Shown here piece by piece: positions 22,740 to 35,942 of a stretch of DNA of 64,000 bases. Source of the stretch: Lycorma delicatula (lineage: Eukaryota; Arthropoda; Insecta; Hemiptera; Fulgoridae); the NCBI RefSeq assembly GCF_047948215.1, contig NC_134464.1, positions 38,075,020 through 38,139,019 on the forward strand. Reading direction: 5' to 3'. The notes beneath the pieces were generated by a model, which was not told the origin of the DNA, ran no database searches, and saw only the letters and a list, made by a program, of their open reading frames with translations. How positions within the stretch are numbered: position 1 is the first letter of the stretch; the number at the start of each line of letters is the position of its first letter. The position numbers and the translations under genes are program-made.

Positions 22740-23990
22740 TCTACAAGGGCAAACTAAACACTAAGATCAGCGAGCAGGCTATCAACTTGTAACTTGGCGA
22801 TTCTCTCATTGCAATCCCAATCAGACACGCTCGTAGCTTCAGCAGCTTCAATTGACTCAGTAGTAGAGACATGACATGCCAGTTTATTTATTACACATGT
22901 AAACCTATTTTTAATGCTCCTTTTTGGTACTTTAAGGTATGTTTCGCAAAGCATACGTATCAGTTCCATCGTATTAGATATGTATTCTAGTGATAGCTCC
23001 AATACTGCTGAGTTACCACTACAGTGTTCCAGAAAGCTCTTGAAGTCTACGTAGTTCAGGACATAGGGGTTATCCTTGGTTCGCAAGATCTCTACTAGGG
23101 GTTCCAGGCCTCTATGCCAAGCCTGTCTGTATCCTTTGTTGGCCTCTTGGATCTTGTTTTGTTGACAGGTTTCTGGTTACAGAAATTGTTCGGCGCCCCT
23201 ACTGCATTCCCAATTTCTCCCCGATTATCATGCTAGTTGATGGAACGCCCTCTTCTGTAGCTTCCTCGGCGCATCCGGAGGTTGACGGGGCTAGGAAAAC
23301 CGGTCACTGAAATCCGATGGTCTGTACTCCCTGGAGACGCTCCTAGGCTGCACGGGTTTCCCTCATGCAGTTGCAATTTTTCGCCACATGCCTTGATTGT
23401 TTACAGAGGAAGCAGGATACAGTATCGCCCGTGAGATATATCCAGTTCTGTGAATTACCGTAGGTTAGTCTCACGGTGCTTGATAACACCGTAAAATCTT
23501 CAGGGTGTACGTATACCTGGCGACGAAAACTCGACGTGTTCTGGAACAACACGCAGGGAGGTTATATCCGACCGAAGGCGGGTGTCAGAACGCTTAAGTT
23601 CTTCCTCTAATACCTCATTCCGGATAACTGTGCACACAGAGAGGTTAGACGCATACAAGATATTCTTGGGAGTAACTAATTTACCGATGGCCACGATGTA
23701 TGTACTAATCGGAATCTCCTATGGCATAGTACGATGGTTTGAGTTTTATTAGGGTAAGTTATTTTCTGGACTACTGTGGCGTAACTCCCTGGTTTCTTCG
23801 TCTGCCCAGTAAGACGGGTGTCATTCCACGAACGGTCAGCTTCATTCAATGGTTTACCATAACCACTCAGATTGTAGTTCGTTGGTGTCGGGTATCTTCT
23901 AACGTACATTCTTACAAATCGTATCCTGGTCGCTCATATAACTATCACTCTGTATGTAGAGGAAGCGGCAGAGTCGATTTGTTTACGACT
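22740..23990 (-). pseudogene. LINE ORF1 (gag-like) remnant with a CCHC zinc knuckle
   Basis: Read on the minus strand, the order is: an N-terminal region (23909-23676), a block with MAIGKLVTPKNILYASNLS (from about 23694), then RRQVYVHPEDF and the zinc knuckle CFLCKQSRHVAKNC (about 23412-23371; spacing C-X2-C-X4-H-X4-C). A separate 110-codon reading follows (23086-22754) with LRTKDNPYVLNYVDFKSFLE. Frame changes and stops separate these parts. The organisation fits the RNA-binding ORF1 protein of a Jockey-like non-LTR retrotransposon. Just past its end (about 22670-22640) there is a hint of an LLQWN start of ORF2, but no endonuclease follows, so the element is truncated. The region is more GC-rich than its flanks. 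Confidence 0.65.
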
Positions 23991-24041
23991 ATCAGCTGAG
24001 CTCGGCTCAGCTGACTACTATCAGTTGAAATAGTTGAATTT

Positions 24042-24364
24042 AGAAGGTTATGAGAACCCACCGGGTTGGTCTAGTGGTGAACGCGTCTTCCCAAATCAGC
24101 TGATTTGGAAGCCTAGAGTTCCAGCGTTCAAGTCCTAGTAAAGCCAGTTATTTTTACATGGATTTGAATGCTAGATCGTGGATACCGGTGTTCTTTGGTG
24201 GTTGGGTTTCAATTAACCACACATCTCAGGTATAGTCAAACTGAGAATGTACAAGACTACACTTCATTTACACTCATACATATCATCCTCATTCATCCTC
24301 TGAAGAATTATCTAAACGGTAGTTACCGGAGGCTAAACAGGAAAAAGAAGAAGAAGGTTATGAG
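24042..24364 (+). mobile_element. SINE-1 copy 2, with 13-bp target-site duplication
   Basis: SINE body 24055-24351 in plus orientation, flanked by the exact repeat AGAAGGTTATGAG (24042-24054 and 24352-24364). The tRNA-like head is ACCGGGTTGGTCTAGTGG with a B-box-like GTTCAAGTCC. The body contains TTCAATTAACCACACATCTC and CATCCTCTGAAG, and the tail is GGCTAAACAGGAAAAAG. This is the best-preserved copy of the family in the window. Confidence 0.93.
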
Positions 24365-25576
24365 GGGTTATCTAGTCGCGTTGTCCCAGCGCAGCGGACT
24401 GTTCCAAATGTTATCCACTACTTATACCACCTCCAAGGCTGATTTAAATACAAATAAAATGTAATTTAACTTATATTTTTTTTTATTTATGACTTAAGTC
24501 AGTTAAATAGAACTAACACGCCACGTAGACATTTTGTATTTATTTTGTCAATATGTTCTTTTTCAAACAATTCATTACAAATTGTATTTTTAATTTATTT
24601 ATAATTCTAAAAAATTCATGTATAAAAAATCATAGGATTCGTGTTATCTATCAAAATAATTTAATTCATATGATTTTTGGCGGGCAGTATGTTAAGACTC
24701 GAATAATTTAAATTACTAACTTTAATTTTTATATAATATAGGACTTTTAAATTTAAAGATCTTCGGCTTCAATCGGCCTAGAATCGGATTAGAATATTAA
24801 TTGCAATAAAATATTTATAATATGAAATAAAGACTAAAATTATTAAAGAATCAACACCAACTTTCAAGAAGAATCATGTGTGATCGTCGAATAACAAATC
24901 TCCTGAATTCATTATTCTAATAGTAAGTTGGTGCTGGTTCAAAAAGTAAATATACGCACTGTTCAATTTGTATTGTTATAGGATCCTGTAATGTTTAACT
25001 AATTAAATATGAAAGATACATAGATTGTGTTACATGATTATGTATAAAATCCTTAATATGTGTATTATATTGTTGAATATATGTAATTTTCTCTTATGTA
25101 CATATTAACTGTGTGAAATGTGAATGTCAGATGGTGGCAATTGTTACAACTTAATACTTTAATGAATAAGGCGGTTTTCTTTTAATTATAAAATAATGAA
25201 GAAGAAATGATACTTGAGTTTGAACATACTGCCTGCTAAAAAAATCATGTTATGATTATTTTATGATATGAAATGTTGCAATAATAATATGATAATAAAT
25301 GTGTTTGATCTGTTATCTCAATATGTTATACAATAATATGATTGTAAACGAATGTATTATAAAATAAGTCATTGAATATATAAGTCGTAATATACAATGC
25401 TGTATAGACTATGCCATAATATAGAATAATGAATAAAGTTAAATGGACAAATCATTGAAAATATATTTAATAAGATGAAAATAATAATGCTTATCAATAA
25501 GAGTACTACCTGCAAGTTCTATGCTGTTTGCAAGAAGTAATCTGAAGATAATGACTGAATTTGTAATGAAACAAAT
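24365..25576. other. AT-rich spacer
   Basis: Nothing is recognised. Confidence 0.5.
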
Positions 25577-25850
25577 CATGGCCATTGCACCACAATAACT
25601 GCTCACACTTCACTGCTTGTTCATGAATTTTTGCCAAAAAGTTAGGCTGCATTAGGCTCCATATTAACCAGATATGTCTCCCTATGACTTTTCCCTATTC
25701 CGCAAACTGAAAAGAACCTGAAAGGACAACATTTTGCCAGCAATGAAGAAATAAAGACAACAGCTTTTTTCATAGGCGCACAGCAGTGATGTTTATCAGT
25801 GTCTGGACACTATATTTATATGCTATGTAAATAAAAACCCAAAAAGTGAG
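25577..25850 (+). pseudogene. Mariner (SETMAR-type) transposase C-terminal fragment
   Basis: Readable pieces in mixed frames include TAHTSLLVHEFLPK, a degraded PYSPD-like block with YDFSLFRKLKRT, and GQHFASNEEIKTT. These match, in order, the second half of a mariner transposase of the type fused in SETMAR. Stops and frameshifts are frequent. No terminal repeats were identified. It belongs to a different mariner lineage from the copies at 1-637 and 53221-54736. Confidence 0.6.
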
Positions 25851-26034
25851 AAATCCCCAGTGAAGTATTACATCAATAATCTTAATAAAACAGTAAAAAT
25901 TGCCATCTGCCATATGCCAAATAGTATAAATAGCTGAAAACTACTACTGAATACTCAAATATCTGATTATAAAAAAGCAACCCTGAGAAATCATAAAAGA
26001 TTTTAAACACTTTCATTGTTTTCCAGCATACTTT

Positions 26035-26515
26035 GCATTCCAGCCCCTGATTTATTCATCCCAAAGCTACATAACAGATACAGTCCTCAAGGATGTGCTG
26101 TTCTGTTTGTTGGCAGTTGCAGCAGGCACTAATGGATGTATCTGTTTATTATATATCCATGAGTGACCCTAGTGTACTCTAATTGCAAATGGCAAATAAC
26201 ATCTTGACAGTTATTTCTGCATGAGGATCTCCACAGTGATTGTGTTCTTAACTGGATGAAGTTTATTGTTGATGGTAGTATTTATTCCGTCACTTTGTCA
26301 CTCATCATGAACCATCTCTTCAGAAAACAACCAAGACCATTTGAAACACAATTTCTGAAAGAAGGCTGGAAACAAGCCTCTTTTGCTACACTATCAGCAC
26401 ACTTATTACCTGAAATTCCAATAAGAGCTAAACACCATACTGAAAATTGTGTTCCAGAAGTGCTTCAAAGACTGAAAAAAGTGCTGGCAGAAATGTATTA
26501 TACCTGAATGAAAAA
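26035..26515 (-). pseudogene. LINE ORF2 C-terminus: RNase H and terminal CCHC-type motif
   Basis: On the minus strand, RNase H-like residues ISGNKCADSVAKEACF (about 26445-26395) are followed by LEYTRVTHGYIINRYI (about 26180-26130) and a terminal metal-binding-like CCNCQQTEQHILEDC (about 26120-26075). This order matches the 3' end of Jockey/I-type LINE polyproteins. The frame shifts at least twice. An open reading on the opposite strand (26256-26507) is only its antisense shadow. Confidence 0.65.
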
Positions 26516-27676
26516 TACTTTAAAGGTGAGAAAATCAATATTGTGGAATTGAAATATTTTGAGAGAAACTAAAATTTCTGTTTATTTTTTGACGAAATCC
26601 TAATTTGATCAAACTTATGCACACATATGTGTTGAACTGCTTTTGGCCTTTTATCTCAGTTATGACCAAACTAATTTCCTTCAAATATCAGTCAAAAGAT
26701 AAGCTATATATTTGAAATGGTCATATTAGCTTTTTTCAAAACTCGATATAGGGGTGGGGAATATCATAAAAAATCAATTTTGATTTTATTCAGAGACATT
26801 TTAGAGAAAATTTTGTTAAAGCAAATTTCTTACTAAATTCACAACTACCAACATTATTTCTAATTTATTTATATTTAATATCCTTTACAGAAGTACAATA
26901 TGAAAGATTCTATCTAAAATTTCTTTTTATGTAGTTTAAGACTAGCAATTAAGATCAGTTAAGATTTATTCCACTATTACTCAATAATATATAACAAATC
27001 AAATTGAAGTTATTTTAAATTCTAATTAAAAATTTCAAATTATTTAGAATAATTTTCGAGTGAAATATTATACAAGATCTATTTAAAGTATCAGTTACAC
27101 TTTGGTTGTTTTTGCAATATAGATGAACAATATTACATTTCACCTGCCCACATTACAAAAAAAATAATATTGGCTATGACACTTCTGTTCAGACACAAAG
27201 TTGCATCATTATTTGTGCTGATTGCCCACTCATATTTATGTAGTTCAATGAACTATAAACCAGTTCATCAGTTATAAAGCTGCTAGATACTAAGTAATAT
27301 TAGGTACACTCCTACATATAAAATTAATATAACCTATATAAAAACAAGTTGATGTAGTATTTAATAAGATTCTTATTTAATATTAAGACTTATTTTTGTT
27401 TATCTGATTTATTATAAATTTATTGTTAAGTAATAGTATGCTTTTCTAATTTTTCTTCATCACATATCAACATTTATAAAATATCAGTTAAATTTAACAT
27501 TGTAAAACAAAATTAAAATGCTATTGCTTCTTTAACAATTTCAAATATTTATTTTCAAAAACAACTGTAAATTCCAGTAACTTCATAATAGAACTTTCAA
27601 TAAAATTACCTTATTTAGTGGATTAAATGTAAGGAAAATATATATACACTGAAGTGTGTGTGTGTGTGTGCGCGCA

Positions 27677-27731
<55 letters not shown>

Positions 27732-30700
27732 ACACTGATTTTTTAAAGTACATGGAAAATTAGTCTAAAAATATTTAAGATTATGTCAAAGAAAGCATTC
27801 AGTTAAATATAACATTTTATTTTATTTTAACATTTAAAATGTCTAATTTAACAAAATAATTTATTTGTTTTTAAATTTAAAACGTACCAGTTAATTCTGT
27901 ACTATTTATAAAAATTAAAGAAATATAAACAAAAGATAATTCGAAACTAAAAATGTAAAAAGAGATTAACTGTTTTTCAATATTTAGAAATAAGAATTTG
28001 TTTTCTATCAGTAAAAATATTTTTATGTATATGTGATGTCCTCTCCATTTTGAGTGGTTTTGATTAGTACAGTTGTACTTTTAATTCCTAAATTATGGAT
28101 ATAGTACATGTGTAATGCACACAGTGATTGTGAAAGTGCCTCTTTAAAAATATTACTTGTAAAATATTGTGCTTAGAGTACAGGTTTTTTTAGATTTTTT
28201 GTTTTTTAATTTTTTTATTTGTATTCATTTTAAAATTCTTCTGTGAAGTTAAATAACTGTCAATTATCACAGCTGCTAGCTACACTTTCCCATATCACGT
28301 ATAGTATGATACTAATTATCAAGATGGCTCCTCTTTTTAAATCAAGTTGGTTATTTTGAATAAGACTGTTTAGAGTAAAAACAAGAGATGAATATTAAAA
28401 ATTAAAAAACACAACTGCCAAAAAAACATTGCTCTTAAAGAGCATGCAGATGAAAATCGGTACAATCATTGAGCTGCTACAGTGGAACAAACATTCACAA
28501 GCCCTAAATACATTGCATTCCTATTTGGGCAGTCATGTAAAAACACTAGTAAGACAACAGTCTCACACGTATGAGATACAAGGTTTCTGAATCATTCAGA
28601 ATAAAGCGTTGAGATGTGTGTTATTAAAAAAAAAAATGTATGTGTTGTGGAACAATACATGCACACATACATACACCCTAAGTATATTACATTCCTTTTT
28701 GGACAGTCATGTAATAACCCTTCTTGAATAAATTTGTCATTATTAGTTTATTTTCTCAAACAGTTTTGAAAAGATAACTATCAAGTACTTAGATCCTGTT
28801 TTCTGGGAGTTCCAATCACCGTATGGTCAGCCATATACTAACAGGAGCTAGGAATTTTTGTTATATTAATTGTAATGAACAAACAACTATTCCCAAGTTT
28901 TTTTAATAAATTTTTAACAATACATCTTATTAGGTATATACAATAATTTAAATCTCTATCTAGTAATAATTCATTATGGACATAATTATTTGTTTGACAT
29001 AAAATATATGTTTTTTTAAATATGAAAAGGTTTTAGCTTGCTTTGTTCAATCACTCATGAGGTGTTCAAGGAGTTAAGTTAAATTAATTACTGAACAGCG
29101 TTCATTTCCATGTGTATGAGTTAATGTTCCTCCATCAGCAGATGGCAGTTCATAGTGATATAAATGAATTCTTATTTAATCATCTTTATAAAAAAAATAT
29201 TACTGTAAATTGTGCTGAAATGATTTCTTTTAAAATAGTTTGATGTTTCTACATTACGCATCATCCAACCATGCAACTGAAAATAAGTCAATTGTAAAAA
29301 CATGCAGTTTCATTGCATCTAATAATGTCATACAGTTAATAATAAAATATATTTACTGTAACATAGTCAATAAAACATTCTAATAAAATCCATACCTGCA
29401 AAAAAATCTCTCTAATAAAAATATTACTCATTACTATTTCTTACAGTACTTCTTACTATTATACTATTTCTTACAGAAGTGAAATAAGGTAGCTCAAATC
29501 AAATTTCCTTAGGAGCTAATTACCATATCTTAATATTATAAAAATATGCAGCAAACCTTTAGTTGTGGGGAAAGAATGATAATGATAATTATTTCACTTA
29601 TTTGATTATTACTGATTTCTTATTATTTATCACTTACTTCTCAGTCCTTTTTTTGTTTTTCTCACTTCTTTTTAGTATTAGGATGATGTTATTGATCTAG
29701 TACACCAATAGTTCAGATATTCAGACTCTAAACTCTGCTGGTAAGTTAATGCCTAAAAATTCAGGTTTGTAAGCTATTTTAATAAAAACTTTTATTATAC
29801 AACTTTACTTTTTGAAATTATGAAAAAATAATGTTACGTAATATCTTTACCCATATTGGATTTGTTCATATTTACCTATACATTATCTTACTTTACTTTT
29901 TTGTTATGAAACCTATCTTCTGACTTGACACAAATTTAAAGATATAAAATGCATTCATCACATAATCATCTTTCTATAGAAACAAATCACATTCAATTGA
30001 ATGACATTTACTGATGTTAAGTGATTAACCTATAATAATAAGTGGGCAGGTCACCACAAAATAAAGAAAACATAAAAAATGTTGTGTAAATGTGTTTAAG
30101 TATTATATATTTGAAGGTTAAAACTAAACTTAATTTATGTAATAGCTTGTCTACCATTTATAAATTTACTCGCGAGATAAAATTTAAAAACAGAAAATAA
30201 AAATTTAAAAAAAACTAGATTTAGTTTACACTTTGTTTTCTTCTGAGCAAATATTAAACAGAATTTAAAGAACTTGTATAGTTTATCATTTAACAACTAT
30301 ACCAGAATGGCAAAAGGGAACATTGTATGAAACATAAGTCATTTCTGAAATGAATAGTCATTTTCAAAAGTTTCAATTCCCATGTAAAGTTAAACAGGTA
30401 AAGTGAGATTTGCCTTGCGTTTTTAGGTGAATTGAATACACGTCAGTATGCAGTCAACTAAAAGTGGGTGATATTCAGCCCTGCAAATGATGCCTCTATT
30501 CTGTACACATTCTGTAAATCTAATGTTTTCCATGTGTAAATATTGTGTAGCTACCAGACTGGAGACAAAGTTTAAAAATGGGGGACTTCATAGTACTGAT
30601 AACAGGGATAAAGGGCTGAAAGATAAGGAAAAGGACTTATAATGAGAAAGATTGGTTTGCAACTACAATACAAGAAAAAATACACCACCCAGATTAAATC

Positions 30701-31187
30701 AAAATATCCTTTCAGGTTATGGGCACCTGTCTCGTTTACATCCCTTCAATGGCTGAGAAATTTTTACCGAGATAGCAGCAACACATTACAATTCAATGAT
30801 TTTGTGTTGACCAGATTAAATATATGCTATAAAAAAATTGCTTGTCCTCCAGAAATTACAGTCATCCAAGGACAGGTCAGAAGGAATAATAATGTTGCTC
30901 AGGCCATCATTTTGTCTTGGTAACATGTGAAAAAATATCTATACAAGCTATAAAAGTTTTAGTCAGATCCTTGTTTATAAAGGCTAAATACCCATCTTTG
31001 CTCATTCTATTAATTATTTATTATAAATAAGTGAACATTCTTCTATAAGTGAACATTCAAGTATTATCAACATTAAAATATTAAAAGTCTTTAAAAAAAT
31101 GTTTAATTCTTATTAACTAATAGGATAATACATTATAAAATTTAAAAAAACTTCAACAACAAACTAAATTTAAGTTTTTTCTCTGGT
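26516..31187. other. Long AT-rich stretch without recognised genes
   Basis: A compound (TG)n(CG)n(TA)n microsatellite lies at about 27654-27730. A direct repeat of about 43 bp (with CATTCCTATTTGGGCAGTC at 28502-28545 and a variant at 28675-28717) is visible. A 93-codon open reading at 30642-30923 (plus) shows no motif I know. No other structure was found. Confidence 0.5.
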
Positions 31188-31411
31188 TCATTCTTTCTCA
31201 CTATCTGGTATCATTTTCCTTAAAATTGATCCCTTCTTCAATGGATTTTGTTGGTCTGGATGAAATTTCATAGTAGTTCCATTCAAGGAATATGTAGATA
31301 GTTAGAGCTGACCAAAAGCACGTGTGAATTTGATGTGATCTGGTACGAAATTAATTTGTATATAGACTTGATCAGTAGCTAATTGTAAGTTTAATGATCC
31401 AAGTATCATTA
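31188..31411 (-). pseudogene. Possible terminal coding exon, unrecognised, with one in-frame stop
   Basis: On the minus strand a 73-codon reading runs from ATG 31409-31407 to TGA 31190-31188. It is broken only by a TAA at 31304-31302, where CAA would restore glutamine. The composition is unlike translated AT-rich noise: LQLATDQVYIQINFVPDH, FTRAFG, then STYSLNGTTMKFHPDQQNP and a charged end SILRKMIPDSEKE. An AG preceded by T-rich sequence stands at 31413-31412, so it could be a last exon. I do not recognise the protein. It may be a decaying host exon, a processed pseudogene, or an exon with a sequence error. Confidence 0.4.
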
Positions 31412-32716
31412 CTAATCAAATATAAGGTAAATTCCAGGGTTACTAGTGCATCCTAAAACAAAAAAAAGAATAGCATTACAATACAATATTTTCATTTTGA
31501 TTTCAATAAGGATCCTGTAGTATCAGAGAACAATAAATCAGTTAAATAAATAATACCTGGAGTACAATAAAACAATTTTTTTTCCAAAATACTATCACAA
31601 AATATTCTATAATATTAACTTATTTAGGTTGTGTTACCATTGTTTTATGGCTGTGTCAATTTTATTTTCATGGTGATGTAGAAAATATTATTAATTAAAT
31701 TGAAAATAAAAAACTACACTCTTACATATAAACATGTCTGTTAGATACCACCATAATTACAGGTAACCTGACATAAAAAAAAACCCTTAAAATGGCCCAG
31801 CCATAAATTCCAATCAACCAATAAAAGACTTAATAAGAAAACAGGAATGAAGTAGTTTTCTGTTGCTCTTCTTTAACCCTGATATATTGTTACTCAAATA
31901 TCATCATGTCACTGATGATATTCAACCCTACAAATAACATCTTTGCTCTGCTCACTGCAGGGACTATATGTGTAATGAACATCATTACTCTCAAAGAATG
32001 CAACTCTGACTTATATCTTAACCATCCAGCTTCTTTCCATTTGTCTAACATTAAAAAAGGTTAGACAAATTGTGTAAAAGTAAAATTTTATTATGCACAC
32101 TTACATATATATATATATACATTTACAATTTTGTGTACATAAAATATATTTTAATAAAGTATATATATATTGATCATAATCATTTTAAAATGTTGGATAC
32201 ATGTCTTAAGATTGTGCAATAAAAATTATTATTTTATTAAATAAAGAATGTCTCTCTCTACAATGAGAGATGTTCTAAAAGAAAATTAGTTTTGTTTAAC
32301 TTGTGAAAGTTCTGTCTACTGCAGTCAACTAAATAAAGATTTTAATTACACATTATGATTCATACTAACCATTCATGTTTTGTTATAATAGCTGACTCAC
32401 CAATTTCCACAGCGAGAAAAATGTATGTTATTAACCAATGTAACATTAAAAAAGACAACTAAACAATAAGCTGAACTAATAAATATTTACATCAAAAAAT
32501 AATTTGCATACCTACACAAAACCTGTAATAAATTAAAAATGAAACATCTTTAAATGAGTAAACAATAAAAAGAATTCAATAAAAGTCAATATACTTATAT
32601 CCTCATTTATATTTTTGAAAATTTACTTACCATCCTTTAGATAAGTTATGTTTCAAAATCTACATAATTTACAGCTAAAAATTATGAAAATATTCCAACA
32701 AATAAATACACCTATT
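31412..32716. other. AT-rich sequence with a short hairpin
   Basis: Perfect 11-bp arms (ATTTGTCTAAC, 32039-32049 and 32060-32070) flank an A-rich 10-base loop. A short (TA)n tract lies near 32104-32118. No gene is recognised. Confidence 0.5.
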
Positions 32717-32905
32717 GGCAACTTGATTCTTTTTTCTTTTTTTTTATTAACCTCTGAGACCACTGTTATGTGTGCTTCAGAGGATGAAATGGGTGTTTTT
32801 GCACCATGTGAAAATGCCATGCCTGATGCGATTTGAACCCAGGACCTTCGGATGAAAGGCCAAGATGCTAGCACTCATGCCTCAGAGGCCGGCAACTTGA
32901 TTCTT
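32717..32905 (-). mobile_element. SINE-2 copy with 15-bp target-site duplication
   Basis: SINE 32732-32890, minus orientation, flanked by the exact repeat GGCAACTTGATTCTT (32717-32731 and 32891-32905). On the minus strand the tRNA-like head begins GGCCTCTGAGGCATGAGTGC and has a B-box-like GGGTTCAAATCG. The body continues AGGCATGGCATTTTCACATG, then TTTCATCCTCTGAAG, and ends in a poly-A tail (the T run at 32732-32746 on the plus strand). The head differs from SINE-1, but the TCATCCTCTGAAG core is shared. Confidence 0.9.
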
Positions 32906-32924
32906 ACCAAAAAAAGTAAACGTA

Positions 32925-33465
32925 TATTTTCTTCTTAAATTGGCCTCCTGAGGACCACAGTATGTATCTTAATCAATTTTCTCTTTTGACTTCCTTTCTC
33001 CCAGTATTTCTTGTCTTTCTCCATATTTTCACTCTGTCTATTCACTCCATTTGTCATATTTCTTTTTCAGGTTTTCCTGGAAATCCTTGTTTTCTAAAAT
33101 AGTATTTCTAAATTTATTTCTATTTAAGATTACTTCTTCCGTGATATTTAATTCTCTCGTATCCTTTAAAGCTTCATTAAACCAGGTGTTTGTAGTTTTT
33201 TGATTATAGTCAAATTAAAAATTCTTTTAGTCAACGTTTTTCTTCCATTCTGATAAGATGTCCAAACAAATCAGTCTTTTTTTCCTTATAACATTTGAAA
33301 GTCTTTCATTAAATTTATAAATCTCTTAATTTTTTTCTAACCCTTCATTAATTCTCTTCATTTTAACTGGCCCTAATATTTTTCTCCTTTAGCTCTTCAA
33401 TTTTGCCTATCTTATTCATAACACTTCAAAGCATACAAATATTCAGTTATAATGCCTATTTTCCT
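32925..33465 (-). pseudogene. LINE reverse transcriptase, C-terminal remnant
   Basis: Read on the minus strand, fragments in several frames include KILGPVKMKRI (near 33385), FNERLSNVIRKKRL (about 33310-33270), TTNTWFNEALKDTRELNITEEV and NKFRNTILENKDFQ (about 33190-33070). The VIRKKRL block followed by acidic and basic helices resembles the C-terminal tail of RT-bearing LINE proteins. The catalytic RT core is not present. The SINE-2 insertion sits just beyond its 3' end. Confidence 0.5.
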
Positions 33466-35640
33466 AATCATAAAACGAATGTTAGGAAAAATATCTGTTT
33501 TTTTTAACATATATGTAAAAGTAAAATAAATAATAATAGATTATTATTTATAAAGGTTTTATTATAAAAGTTCATTACAAAAAATTTAGAAAAGCTAGTC
33601 AAAATAAAGTAAATTATAATAATGCTCATTTTAACAATTTATACATTTCATTGATCAGCGTGACTAAACATGATAATAATTTTTTTTAAAGTATTAAAAA
33701 TTATCATAACACTTTCAAAATTACATAAAAAGTTTACTTATAGATAGTTAAACAGCAGTTGGTAATTGAACCCTAACAATCAAGAACACTGAAAGCTGTG
33801 AGTAGAGAACAATGTAGAGAACAAGGTAGATGAGGTAGAACAATGAAGAACAAGGTAGAGAACAATGAAACACAATTATTTATATTTTCTTTTATTTTTG
33901 TAGAACTAGTTATTTTTTTAATTTACATTATCAGCTGTTTTGACATATGCAAATTTCAATTTTCTTTCTTTTTTATTCATTTATTTTATTATTTAGAAAA
34001 AAATAATAGTTAGAAATGTTTTAATTGGGTGGGCTTATATAAATTACATTTTGATTATAAACATGCAGATTATTTTTTACCTTCTAATTCTTTTAAAAAG
34101 CAATCCCATCCAGATTTGTTTTTATTTCATTTACATACTAGTAGTGGTGTGATAAATGCTAGATATAAGGTAGACTGTAGGATTGTGTGATGTTTGCTTA
34201 AATAAAAATTTCTTTCAATGCATCAAAGAATAGAATATGGTGCTGAAAACTGTTCTGGTAGTGCTTTTTGAGAGAAATAAAAAATTGTCCTTTCACAAAA
34301 AATTTATATTAACTTGATCTACACTTTATTTTAATATTAATTATTCATCTTGTTTCTTAATGTATCTAGTTTCTTAATGAAAGATATTATCATTTCATTA
34401 GATGGTGTACAATGAATTCATGAATTCATTAAATGTTTTTGTGGATATTAAAATTGTTTGGTTTGATTTTTAACTCACTTCACTTTCATTTTTATTGATA
34501 TATTATTAATAAATTATGAGCTGATAAAAATATAACCTAAATTACAAAAATCAGACCACATGAAAATGGTTCTTACTTTTGGATATTCAAAGGCAAATGG
34601 CTACAAAATAAGTTACTAAAAGTTTAATTCATGAAAAAAGGTATATGTTACATCTGACATGATAAAGATAAGTTTTGTTCTTAACAAATATAAAAATCCA
34701 AATAAATTTGCATTTTTCATAACATTGTTACATAGCCTGCGACTGGAGTCCATATTCTAGCGGTTGCTATAATATAAAATCAAATGTTTTGGTACTGGAA
34801 AATTTATGAGTACATCTGTATAACACATGAGAAATTGATCATATGAGATATAGTTGGTTGGTTGGTTTCTGTTTATAAATTTTAACTGGACACAACTACT
34901 ATGGATTTTAGCCATTAATAAACGGCAAGATCATGAAACTGTACCCAGTATTTTTAACTTAATTTAAATCCAGCTCTGTACATTATTTCTTTGTCTTATA
35001 TCATTTAATCTTCAGGATGCTATTCTCTGAAATGACTGAATTTCTGTATTGCAAAACCATTAGGTTATAAGGATACAGTTTAAAATACAGTTTTAAGGAT
35101 ACAATTTAAACCCAGAGTTCAAGATCTGAATCATATGAGTCAACTTCCATAATTAACAATAGAATTCTAATAAAATATATTTGGTAAAAAAATAATGATG
35201 TAAATAATAATAATAATTGATTTTTTCGCTGATGTAACTTTAAGTCAGTTAACAATAAAAAAACTATATCAAAAAATAAACAATTAAACTCACTTGGGTT
35301 CAAATGATTTTTAAATTACAGTTCTACCAAACTAACAAATAAAATACATTTATAATATTATTAAAATTATTTCTGTGGTAACGATCAATTTTTTCTCTTT
35401 TTTTCTTTAATAAAAGTATGTCATGACAAATTAATAAAAAAATTACTCAAAATTCCTGTTAATAAAATTATTAATAAATTTATTTACTTATAAGAAGGTA
35501 CCTGCACAGGTTCAAATTATTTAGTTCATTACTGGACCAAGGTAAGATACTCTTCATATACTGGTTTAATTCAATTTATTTATAGAGTTAATTAAATGTT
35601 TATAGATCTAATTTGAATTTATAATTAATATTACATGGAA

Positions 35641-35692
35641 ATTACACTCAGTATCATTCTCGTAGTATCATAAGAATCATACTGAGTGTAAT
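35641..35692. repeat. 20-bp-arm hairpin
   Basis: ATTACACTCAGTATCATTCT (35641-35660) pairs with 35673-35692 with one mismatch across a 12-base loop. Confidence 0.88.
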
Positions 35693-35942
35693 GATGTATA
35701 TATATAAACATTTTTTTTTGAAAACATAAAAGTAAAAGCAATGCTATTAACATAACCTGTAGCTCAGTTTATTGTTTTCAAATTTCTACAGAATAAATTC
35801 TCAATTTATTGTTTTCAAATTACTGGAGAATATCCGCAAATAAATATATTCATTTCTAAAATTTTGATATCTAATTATATTTGTAAATGTAAAAGATGTA
35901 AGCTAATTACATGAATTAAACTTCAGCATTCTTTGTTGTCAC

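Noticed and set aside
30642..30923. 93-codon open reading
   Set aside because: No motif, no splice context, composition consistent with AT-rich noise.
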